Assembly: GCF_004014875.1 (NCBI RefSeq)
Contig: NZ_CP034929.1
Span: 806,001-870,000 of the forward strand
DNA length: 64,000 bases
Direction of reading: 5' to 3'
From: Nocardioides yefusunii
GTDB taxonomy: Bacteria > Actinomycetota > Actinomycetes > Propionibacteriales > Nocardioidaceae
In this document: positions 16,147-24,800 of the stretch, in pieces
Numbering within the stretch: position 1 is the first letter of the stretch
Layout: every line of letters begins with the position of its first letter
Notes under the pieces: generated by a model
Database searches by the model: none
Told to the model about the DNA's origin: nothing
What the model saw: the letters and a program-made list of their open reading frames with translations, nothing else
Made by a program: the position numbers and the translations under genes

Positions 16147-17471
16147 GTGTGGTGTGCGTCAGCATCCTCGCGGCCGGAGCCGGGTGGGAGTCGACGGCGC
16201 TGGAACAGCTCGACGCGACCCCCGGCCTGGTCGTGCTCAAGCGATGCGTCGACGTCGACGACCTGATGGCGAGCGTCACCACCGGCCAGTGGGAGGTCGC
16301 GGTGGTCGCGGCCGAGGCACCCGGCCTGGACGGGGCCGTCGTGCGCCACCTGTCCGCCCACGGAGCGGGTGCCGTCGTGATCCTGGCGGCAGGCAGTCAG
16401 GACGCACTGCGCGACCGTGCCCTGGCCAGCGGCGCGGAGGCGGTGGTCGCGGAGACCGACATGGCAGAGCTGCCCGCACTGGTGCGGATGGTCGCTGACC
16501 GGCGCGCCCGTGCCGACGACGCCGGTACCGGGGTTCCAGGTGTCCTGCCCGGCTGGGACCCGGCCACCGGTCGGGTCGATCCGCTGGAGTCGGTGGCGCA
16601 GGTCGCCGGTTTCCGGGGACGCACCCTCGCGGTCTGGGGGCCGGTCGGAGCTCCGGGAAGAACGACGCTGGCGATCACCCTCGCAGGAGTACTCGCTGAC
16701 CGGGGGAGGGCCGTCGTCGTGGTCGACGCCGATCCCCATGCCTGCGTCGCGCAACACCTCGGGGTGCTCGACCAGGTCTCCGGGGTCCTGGCTGCAGCCC
16801 GGCTCGCCACCGCCGGGACACTGCGCGGTCGCGCCCACACCGTCTGTCGCGCCCTCTCCTCTCGACTCGGGGTCCTCACCGGGCTCCCGCGCCCCGACCG
16901 TGCGGACGAGGTGGTGCCCGGTGCACTGGCGCAGGTGCTGGACGAGGTCGCGACCTTCGCCGACGTGGTCGTCGACCTGGGCGCAGGACTGGAGGCCGAC
17001 GGTCCCGGGGACCCGCTCCTGCCCTCCGTGCAGGGATGGAACCGGGAGGTGCTCGGGAGCGTCGACGAGGTCGTGGTGGTGGGGGCGGCGGACCCCGTCG
17101 GGATCACCCGTCTGGCGCATTCGCTGTCGCAGTTGAGGGAGTGGGGCGATGCCCCACCGGTCACCGTGGTCATCAACCGGACCCGCCCGTCCTTGGGGTG
17201 GACCGAGGCAGAGATGGCCGACGTCGTCACCGGGTTCGTGCCACTGCACGCGATCCGGTTCCTGCCCGAGGACAGAGCGGCGCTCGACAAGGCAGTCGTC
17301 GTGGGCCGGGGACCCTCGGAGTGGGACTCGCGCTACACCGTCGGGGTCCGGGCGCTGACCGACGTGGTGCACCCCGAGACCGTCCAGGTGGGGACGAAGG
17401 GTGCGCCCCGTCGATCGGCCGGGCGCGGTGAGGTCAGGCGGCGAAGAGCAGGTACAGCCCGCCAGCGGTGA
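16143..17471 (+). CDS. CpaE/TadZ-like pilus assembly ATPase-fold protein
   Basis: A 442-residue protein with a receiver-like N-terminal half and a MinD/ParA-fold C-terminal half. The nucleotide loop reads GPVGAPGRTT (residues 166-175), so the lysines of the canonical KGGxGKT motif are missing and Arg is in the P-loop position. Switch-like VVVVDADPHA and VVVDLGAGLEA follow. CpaE/TadZ proteins direct Tad machinery to its site in the cell. It overlaps the SAF gene by ATGA. Its 3' end overlaps the convergent membrane gene by 38 bp. CpaF, its usual neighbour, is 16 kb away. Confidence 0.85.
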   Translation: MSVVCVSILAAGAGWESTALEQLDATPGLVVLKRCVDVDDLMASVTTGQWEVAVVAAEAPGLDGAVVRHLSAHGAGAVVILAAGSQDALRDRALASGAEAVVAETDMAELPALVRMVADRRARADDAGTGVPGVLPGWDPATGRVDPLESVAQVAGFRGRTLAVWGPVGAPGRTTLAITLAGVLADRGRAVVVVDADPHACVAQHLGVLDQVSGVLAAARLATAGTLRGRAHTVCRALSSRLGVLTGLPRPDRADEVVPGALAQVLDEVATFADVVVDLGAGLEADGPGDPLLPSVQGWNREVLGSVDEVVVVGAADPVGITRLAHSLSQLREWGDAPPVTVVINRTRPSLGWTEAEMADVVTGFVPLHAIRFLPEDRAALDKAVVVGRGPSEWDSRYTVGVRALTDVVHPETVQVGTKGAPRRSAGRGEVRRRRAGTARQR

Positions 17472-18825
17472 AGACGACCATCGCGGTCAGCAGGGTCAGC
17501 TGGCCGGAGAGCTGGTGCTTGCGCGGCAACAACACCAGAGCCCGGTCGTGGGCCGCAACCGCGCCGAGGACGTGACCCGTCACCACGGCGCCGACCTTGA
17601 GGCAGGCCACCAACGTGGGCTGAGAACGGATCCACTGGTTGACGGCCATGTCGGCGGTGCCGAACCAGTTGGAACCGTTGCTGAAGGGGTCGCTGATCTG
17701 CTGCACCGTCATCTGGCCGGTGACGACCAGGAACGTGAAGTAGTGGGCGAACACGTACCCCACGACGATCGGCACCATGGAGTGTGCGAAGAGCGCGGGA
17801 AGGGTGCGCCGGTCGGTCCCGGCCGCGACGCCGGTGGTCATCGTGGCGACGGTGAAGATCAGACCCGCCAGGAGCGAGAAGACGAGGAAGGCGACGTTGT
17901 TGAGGAGCGTCTCGCTGATGTCGTTGCTGAACACGAACCGCACCCACTGCGGGGACTCGTGGAAAGAGTCGTAGGCGGTCGAGCCGAAGAGCACGGCCAC
18001 CACCGCCACCAGCCCCGGTCGTGGGGTGATCCCGGCGAGGTTGCGCAACGGCGACATCAGGACCAGTTGGCCCTTCTCGTCACGACCCCAGGGGGAGAGG
18101 CGCGCGAGCAGCGAGGAGTAGACCTCGAACGGGTCGGCGGAGGAGAGGAAGCGGTTGCCCCACACCACCGAGCCCAGCACCATCGCGACCAGGTAGACCG
18201 CGAGCCAGAGCCGAATGCCGCCCAGGGTGGTGCCGCCGTCCCAGACGCTGAGTTCCATCCAGACGAACAGGTAGAGCCCCACCGCGGCGGGCCACAGACC
18301 GAGCTTCACGGGGTAGCGGTACATGCCCTCGTCGGGATCGATGCCACCGAGACGGTTCAGCAGCGCCGAGAACGTCCGGAACGGGCTGATGTACTTCCAC
18401 ACCGGCCCCAGCAGCAGACTCGCCGGCACGATTCCCACCCACAGCAGCACATAGGTGATGCCGAAGATCGGGTTGTCGATCAGGTCCTTGCCCAGCGTCA
18501 GGCACATCAGGCAGTACAGGAACGCGATGATGCCCGCGGTGCGGGTCGTGAGGAGGAATCCGCGGCTCTCCACCACACGCTGCAGCGCCGGGAGGGAGAC
18601 GTGCGGGGTGCGTTCCTCGAAGCGGGGGCGTCGCCACGCGAAGGCGAGGACGACGAACGACAACAGCAGTGCAGCCACGGCGCCGAGCACCGCGTACTCG
18701 GCGGGGATCGGGAGGTCCTTGGCCCCGCCGATGCCGTGCGCCTGCAGCATCGCCGAGTCGGTGATCGAGGAGGCGATCGAGGGGGCCGTCGTGGTCGCGC
18801 CGCTCAGATGGCTCAGTGCCAGCAC
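17434..18825 (-). CDS. Polytopic membrane protein of unknown function
   Basis: A 463-residue protein with about ten membrane segments, for example VLGAVAALLLSFVVLAFAW, TAGIIAFLYCLMCLTL and IVVGYVFAHYFTFLVV. Several conserved-looking charged loops include GPVWKYISPFRTFSALL and NRFLSSADPFEVYSSLL. GTG start one base after the stop of the upstream cupredoxin-like lipoprotein gene, so the two are coupled. Some actinobacterial relatives may carry the database label fenitrothion hydrolase, which nothing in the sequence supports. A metal- or redox-related membrane role is suggested only by the neighbour. Confidence 0.8.
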   Translation of the reverse strand: MLALSHLSGATTTAPSIASSITDSAMLQAHGIGGAKDLPIPAEYAVLGAVAALLLSFVVLAFAWRRPRFEERTPHVSLPALQRVVESRGFLLTTRTAGIIAFLYCLMCLTLGKDLIDNPIFGITYVLLWVGIVPASLLLGPVWKYISPFRTFSALLNRLGGIDPDEGMYRYPVKLGLWPAAVGLYLFVWMELSVWDGGTTLGGIRLWLAVYLVAMVLGSVVWGNRFLSSADPFEVYSSLLARLSPWGRDEKGQLVLMSPLRNLAGITPRPGLVAVVAVLFGSTAYDSFHESPQWVRFVFSNDISETLLNNVAFLVFSLLAGLIFTVATMTTGVAAGTDRRTLPALFAHSMVPIVVGYVFAHYFTFLVVTGQMTVQQISDPFSNGSNWFGTADMAVNQWIRSQPTLVACLKVGAVVTGHVLGAVAAHDRALVLLPRKHQLSGQLTLLTAMVVFTAGGLYLLFAA

Positions 18826-18826
18826 G

Positions 18827-19234
18827 TCACTGGACCTGGAGGCGGAACACCGTGGTGGCGGGGTCGTGGCTCTCCACGTCGACGCTGCCCGGGGTGTCGA
18901 TGGTGACCTCTCGGGTCACGGTGCCGTCCTCGAAGGCGAGGGACTGCTCGGGGTTGGAGTGCACGTGCAACTCACCGGCGTGGTCGGCGGTGATCTCGAC
19001 GCTCACGGGCTCGCCCGGCTTGACCTTCACGACCTCGCCGACCGGCGAGATGGTGTCGTCGGTCAGGGTCACCTTGACCACGACGGGCTCACCGGTGCCG
19101 GCGGGCTCCTCGGCGTCCTCGGAGCAACCGGTCAGGACGACGGCGCCGAGCGCGACCAGGGAGGCGAGCACGGTCAGGCGCGGTGCGCGGCGGGACCGGA
19201 CGGTGTGGGCGTGGGGAACCGGGCGTGCGGTCAT
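18827..19234 (-). CDS. Cupredoxin-like lipoprotein
   Basis: A 135-residue secreted lipoprotein. ATG 19234 has GAGGAG upstream and starts a signal ending VALGAVVLTGC, the lipobox Cys. The mature domain is beta-rich: VKPGEPVSVEITADHAGELHV, then SPGSVDVESHDPATTVFRLQV-like strands, as in cupredoxin-type folds. It has His in DHAGELHVHSN, but the classic Cys/Met copper ligands are not evident. It is co-transcribed with the polytopic membrane gene downstream and may act with it outside the membrane. Confidence 0.8.
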   Translation of the reverse strand: MTARPVPHAHTVRSRRAPRLTVLASLVALGAVVLTGCSEDAEEPAGTGEPVVVKVTLTDDTISPVGEVVKVKPGEPVSVEITADHAGELHVHSNPEQSLAFEDGTVTREVTIDTPGSVDVESHDPATTVFRLQVQ

Positions 19235-19312
19235 GTGAACGTCTCTCCTCGGGGCGGTCGGTTTCTGCCAGAATCCCATGTGCCACCAACTCCACGGCAC
19301 GGAAGGGCAGCG

Positions 19313-20797
19313 ATGGACGACCGCCTGCGTTCGCGGGACCTGCAGATCCTGGCCATGGAGTCCGCCTCCACGCCGATGCACAACGCCACGCTCGAGATCT
19401 TCGAACCGGGGCGTGAGGGGTTCGACCACGCCCGTGTCGTCGCGATCGTGGCCGACCGGATCGCCTACGTCCCCCGCTACCGGCAGCGGCTGGTGGAGGT
19501 GCCGGGACGTCTGGCCAACCCGGTCTGGGTCGACGACCACGAGTTCGACATGGCCTACCACGTGCGACGCTCCGCCCTGCCTGCGCCGGGATCGATGGGG
19601 CAACTGCGGGAGCTGACGGCCCGGATCATCTCCCGGCCGCTGGACCGCAACCGTCCGCTGTGGGAGGTCTACGTCATCGAGGGGCTCGAGGGCGGTCGGG
19701 TGGCGGTGCTGTCGAAGTCGCACCAGATCCTGGTGGACGGTGTCGCCACCGTCGACATCGGTCAGGTCGTCCTCGACACCGACCCAGGTCACCTTCCGGC
19801 GCACCCCGACGACTGGCGTCCACGACGTCAGCCGTCGGCCAGCGACCTCGTCATCGGTGCGGTCGGGGCCAACATCGAGTCCCCTCGGGTGATGCTCTCG
19901 TCGGTCAGGAGCAACGTCGACGCGCTGCGTCGTCGGGCCGACGCGAAGGTGGATCGGGTGCAGCAGCTGGTCGGCGTGCTGGGCCGGGGACGTCCGGCTC
20001 GTCCGGTGCCCTTCCTCGGCGAGCTGTCCCAGCAACGTCGGGTCGTGACGGTCTCCACCGACCTGGCGCAGTACCGGCGGATCCGTCGCGTGCACGGAAC
20101 CACCGTCAACGACGTGGTGCTGGCGACAGTGACCGGTGCGCTGCGATCGTGGCTGATGACGCGCGACGAGGCGCTCTTCGGGATCAGCGAGATCCGCGCG
20201 CTGGCCCCCATGTCGGTGATCGACGACGAGCTCGAGGCCACGTCGCTGGGAGCCCAGGTGATCGGCCTGGAGGTGATGCTCCCGGTGGGCGAGGTCAACC
20301 CGGTCGTCCGGCTGCTCCGGGTCTCCTACGGCCTTCAGGGGCACCGCGAGACCGGCAAGGCGGTCAGCGCCCAACGACTGGCCGGGATCTCCGGTTTCGC
20401 CCCCACGACGTTCCACGCCCTCGGCTCCCGGGTCGCGGTCCGCGAGATGCGCCGAGGGTTCCAGGTGTCGGTGACGAACGTCCCCGGCCCGCAGTTCCCG
20501 TTGTACGCGGCCGGGTCGCAGATGGTCGAGAGCTATCCGTTGCACCCGTTGGTCCCGGGGCACGCCCTCGCGATCGGCGTCAGTTCCTACGACGGCAAGG
20601 TCTGCTACGGCATCACCGCGGACCGCGACCTCGTCCCCGACGCCGACCTCCTCGCGATCTGCCTCACCGAAGCGCTGGAGGAGCTGCACGACACCGCCAG
20701 TGACGTGCGTCCCAGGGCCCCGCGTGGGCGTCGACGGGCCGGCGGGGGGAAGACTGGTGCTCCGAAGCGCAACCGCACCATCGAGGAGCACACGTGA
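19313..20797 (+). CDS. WS/DGAT-family acyltransferase-like protein with altered active site
   Basis: A 494-residue member of the wax ester synthase/diacylglycerol acyltransferase family. The order of conserved parts is normal: N-terminal RDLQILAMESASTPMHN, the domain around DRNRPLWEVYVIEGL, and the C-terminal VSVTNVPGPQFPLYAAG and NDVVLA motifs. The catalytic motif HHxxxDG reads H137-Q138-I-L-V-D142-G143, so the second His, the accepted catalytic base, is Gln. It may be inactive in ester synthesis or have another role. ATG 19313 has GGAAGGG upstream. Its end overlaps the DUF6912 gene. Confidence 0.85.
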   Translation: MDDRLRSRDLQILAMESASTPMHNATLEIFEPGREGFDHARVVAIVADRIAYVPRYRQRLVEVPGRLANPVWVDDHEFDMAYHVRRSALPAPGSMGQLRELTARIISRPLDRNRPLWEVYVIEGLEGGRVAVLSKSHQILVDGVATVDIGQVVLDTDPGHLPAHPDDWRPRRQPSASDLVIGAVGANIESPRVMLSSVRSNVDALRRRADAKVDRVQQLVGVLGRGRPARPVPFLGELSQQRRVVTVSTDLAQYRRIRRVHGTTVNDVVLATVTGALRSWLMTRDEALFGISEIRALAPMSVIDDELEATSLGAQVIGLEVMLPVGEVNPVVRLLRVSYGLQGHRETGKAVSAQRLAGISGFAPTTFHALGSRVAVREMRRGFQVSVTNVPGPQFPLYAAGSQMVESYPLHPLVPGHALAIGVSSYDGKVCYGITADRDLVPDADLLAICLTEALEELHDTASDVRPRAPRGRRRAGGGKTGAPKRNRTIEEHT

Positions 20798-21159
20798 GCG
20801 TCAGGATCTACCTGCCCACCACCACCGACGTCCTGGCCCAGGAAGTCGTCGCCGGTGAGTTCGTCGTCGCCGAGGGCGTGGAGCCCGTCGTGGCGGAGTC
20901 CGACGACGAGGGCGACGAGTATGCGGCCCTGCTCACGGCGGCCGACGCCTCGACCGCGATGGCGGTGGAGCGTGGGGTCGCCGGTCTGCGTCGGGTGGTG
21001 CTGGTCTTCGAGACCGATGCCGTTCCCGTGGCCGGAGCCAAGCTCCCGGTGCGCCAGCTCGTCTCGGCGCACGTCGACGTCGAGGACCGTGACACCGACT
21101 CCGATCCCGACGACGACCTCGCTTGGTTCATCCCCTCGGAGTTGCCCCACCTGCTCTGA
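20794..21159 (+). CDS. DUF6912 family protein
   Basis: A 121-residue soluble acidic protein beginning SVRIYLPTTTDVLAQ, with conserved central stretch AADASTAMAVERG and C-terminal LAWFIPSELPHLL. This matches the actinobacterial DUF6912 family of unknown function. GTG start inside the GTGA overlap with the WS/DGAT-like gene, so the two are translationally coupled. Confidence 0.82.
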   Translation: MSVRIYLPTTTDVLAQEVVAGEFVVAEGVEPVVAESDDEGDEYAALLTAADASTAMAVERGVAGLRRVVLVFETDAVPVAGAKLPVRQLVSAHVDVEDRDTDSDPDDDLAWFIPSELPHLL

Positions 21160-21207
21160 GCGGGTCAGCTCCGCGGGCCCCTGCAGTGCGGTTCAGTGCA
21201 GCGTGGT

Positions 21208-21690
21208 TCAGCGAGCGAGGTGCTTGACGCCGACCTCGTGCTCGGTCCGCAGCGCGGCCTCGAGCAGGTCGGCGACGATCGCCTCCAACTTGCCGCCGAC
21301 CAGCGGCACCGAGACCTGGATCTTCAGGTCCACGGTCTCGACGGTCTTCCCGTCCACCTCGGTGAGGCTGACCGCGCCGCTGATGTGGCCGGGCTTGTCG
21401 GGGATGCCGACGTCGTAGGTGCCGGTGGTGAGGTCGGCCCAGTTCTCGCGGGTGGTGATCGTGATCGACTCGCCCACGAACTTCGTCGCGAAGCTGGGGA
21501 TGCCTTCGACCTTCTGCTCCCGGGTGATCTGCACGTCGGCGGCGTCGCCGTCGGCGTGGACGGTCACGGTGTGGTTCAGCACGCGCTGACGTGCGCACAC
21601 CGCGTCCCGGAACGTCTCCTCGCGCAGCATCGCGGCCACGTCCGCGAGGGGCGCGTCGTAGGTGAGCTGCTGGGTGATTCGCTTCGTCAT
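21208..21690 (-). CDS. DUF2505 family protein (SRPBCC-like fold)
   Basis: A 160-residue protein of the actinobacterial DUF2505 group: MTKRITQQLTYDAPLADVAA, then NHTVTVHADGDAADVQITRE and VPLVGGKLEAIVADLLE near the end. The pattern suggests a START/SRPBCC lipid-binding-like fold. ATG 21690 is chosen from homology; ATGs at 21699 and 21702 are also in frame and no start has a clear ribosome site. It is convergent with the DUF6912 gene and divergent from gdh. Function unknown. Confidence 0.82.
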   Translation of the reverse strand: MTKRITQQLTYDAPLADVAAMLREETFRDAVCARQRVLNHTVTVHADGDAADVQITREQKVEGIPSFATKFVGESITITTRENWADLTTGTYDVGIPDKPGHISGAVSLTEVDGKTVETVDLKIQVSVPLVGGKLEAIVADLLEAALRTEHEVGVKHLAR

Positions 21691-21824
21691 GGGGGACATC
21701 ATGGCGTGCCGTCCCGGTGCCGCTGACGGGGTGTCCCGCAATGGGACGGGCACGATGCATCCATGTGACGTACATGTGACACAGAGGCGTTGCTCTGCTG
21801 TGGTCTGCGTCATAGTGTCGACGC

Positions 21825-24800
21825 GTGGCCCCGGCGCGTGAGCACGAACGTCAGGCATTGACCGACCTGGTTCTCGACGAGGCCAGGTCGCCTCAGCAGG
21901 CCGCCGTCGTGGCGGTCCATCTGCGGCACGTCCCGATCGAGGACCTCGAGGGACGACCACCCCGGGTCTGGGCCGATGCAGTGCAGGCGCAGACCGACCT
22001 CGCACTACGACGCCTGCCGGGCGAGACGCTCGTACAGGTGCTCGTCGACGGCACCGAGGTCGGTGCTGCCCCGGGCCGGTCGGTGCTGCAGGTCATCACC
22101 GACGACCGGCCGTTCCTGGTCGACTCGGTGCAGATGGAAGTGGCACGTCAGGGGCGTGGCACCGACCTCGTCCTGCATCCACGGTTCTGGGCCGAGCGTG
22201 ACCCCGGGGGCAAGCTGTTGCGGGCCCAGGCCCGGGAAGAACGTGACTCCGCAGGGCCGGGATGGTTCGCGGAGTCGTGGATCCGGGTCGAGACGGAGCG
22301 GGTCGGGGACGAGAGCGACGTCGCGCACCTGGTCCAGGGGGTGCAGCGGGTCCTGGATGACGTCCGCGGGGCGGTCGAGGACTACCCGGCGATGCTGGCC
22401 CGGTTGCAGGAGTGCGCCGCGCGCCTTCCGGCCGACGACCCCTCGGGGGCCCTGCTGACGTGGATCACCGAGGACCACTTCACGTTCCTGGGGGCAGCGG
22501 ACCTGAGCGTCGCACTTGACGGATCGGCGGACCCGATCGTGGGCACCGGGTTGGGGATCTTCGCCGAGGGGCCGGGGAAACGTCTGCCCGAGGCCGAGAG
22601 CGTCTCGGGGTCGGTGGGTCAGGTGCTGGTGGTGGACAAGGCACTGGATCGCTCGACGGTGCACCGCCCCGGCAACCTGGACCGTCTCACCGTGCGGACC
22701 TTCGACGCCTCGGGCCGGGTGGTGGCCGAACGTCGTTTCCTGGGGCTGTGGTCCTCGCGTGCCCGGACCGAGTCCGTGCTGCGGGTGCCGGTCCTGCGCG
22801 AGAACGTCGCCGAGGTGCTGCGTCGGGTGGGGGTCCAGCCCGACGAGCACGCCGGCAAGGCGGTCGTCGACGCGCTGGAGAGCTATCCGCGCGACCAGTT
22901 GTTCGCCGCGGAGGTGGAGGCGTTGGTGCCGGTGGCCCGCAGCGCAGCCGTCGGTGGGGAGTCCAAGCGGTTGCGGGCCTTCGTCCGCCACGATCCGCGC
23001 GGACGGTACGTGTCGGTGCTGGTCCAGTTGCCGCGTGAACGGTACTCGACCGCGGTGCGGGAACGGTTGAGCGCCGAACTGAAGGATCTCTTCGTTGGCG
23101 ACCAGGTGGAGTTCGCGGCCCGGATGGACGAGGCGCGCACCGCGCGGGTGCACTTCGTCGTGCAGCCCGAGCCGGGGCAGGTCACGGCCCGTCCCGACGA
23201 CGCCGAGGTCGAGTCCCGGCTCGCGGAGGTGTCCCGTTCCTGGCGCGACGACCTGACCGCCCACGCGGTGGAGGTCCTCGGCGCCGAGCGCGGATCCGAA
23301 CTGGCGAAGCGCTGGGGCGACGGCCTGCCCGAGGGCTACAAGGCCACCACGGGGGTGGACGAGGCGGTCGAGGACCTGCAGGTCCTCGACGCCCTGCCCG
23401 AGGGTGAGGTGGCGTTCCGGATGGTCACCACCCACGAGGCCTCCGAACACCTCGACGTGGGACGTCTGGTCGCTCGTCTCAAGGTCGTGCGTGCAGGCCA
23501 GCCGGTGCACCTGGCTCGGGTCCTGCCGCTGCTGCACTCGGCCGGGGTCGAGGTCGTCGACGAGCGCCCGCACGAGGTGACGGGTCCGCACGGGCCGGCC
23601 TGGGTCTACGACTTCCTCATGAGCCACCCCTCCGACGTCCCCTACGCGACGCCGGAGGTCTTCGTCGACGCGGTCCGGGCGATGTGGGAGGGACGCTGTG
23701 AGGTCGACGGCTTCAACACCCTGGTCCTCGAGGCCGGGCTCACCTGGCGTCAGGTCGCGGTGCTGCGTGCCCAGGCCGCCTACCTGCGTCAGGGCAGGTT
23801 CCCGTTCACTCGCGCCAGCACGGTCGCGGCGATGCGCGCCAACGTCGAGGTGACGCGGGCGTTGGTGCAACTCTTCGACGTCCGGTTCGACCCCGACCGG
23901 TACCCGATGCACGAGGTGCGTGAGCAGGCCGCCGCCGCGGTGAAGGAGCAGCTCGAGAGCTTGCTCGCCGACGTCGAGCGGCGCGACCACGACCGCATCC
24001 TGCGGGCTCATCTGGCCGTCCTGGAGGCCACCCAGCGCACCAACCACTTCCGTACCGACGCGGTGGGGGAGGGCCCTTCGGGGACGCCGGCGGGGTTGCG
24101 TGCTCACCTGGCCTTCAAACTGTTGCCGCGTGAGGTACCCGGGCTCCCCGAACCACGGCCGCAGTACGAGATCTACGTCCACTCGCCGTTGGTCGAGGGC
24201 GTGCACCTGCGGTTCGGTGCGGTGGCGCGTGGCGGGTTGCGGTGGTCGGACCGTTTCGACGACTTCCGCACCGAGGTGCTGGGTCTGGTGAAGGCCCAGA
24301 TGGTGAAGAACACCGTGATCGTGCCGGTGGGCGCCAAGGGCGGTTTCGTGGCGCGACAACTGCCTGATCCCAAGAACCGTCAGGCGTGGCTCGAGGCCGG
24401 GGTCACCGCCTACCGTGCGTTCATCTCCTGCTTGCTCGACGTCACCGACAACCTCGTCGACGGCGTCGTCGTGCCACCCCCGCGGGTGCTGCGCCGCGAC
24501 GGCGACGATCACTACCTCGTGGTCGCGGCCGACAAGGGAACCGCGTCGTTCTCCGACCACGCCAACGGGGTCGCGGCCGCACACGGGTTCTGGCTCGGGG
24601 ACGCCTTCGCGTCCGGGGGCTCGGTGGGCTACGACCACAAGGCGATGGGGATCACCGCGCGCGGTGCGTGGGTCTCGGTGCAACGCCACTTCCGTGAGCT
24701 CGGCATCGACGTCCAGAGCGAGGAGTTCACGTGCGTCGGCATCGGTGACATGTCCGGTGACGTGTTCGGCAACGGTCTGCTGCGTTCCGACCGGGCGCGT

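Noticed and set aside
18827..20791. Continuous leftward frame joining the cupredoxin-like lipoprotein to sequence opposite the WS/DGAT-like gene
   Set aside because: The lipoprotein has a good ribosome site and signal peptide at 19234; the upstream part is antisense to a real gene.
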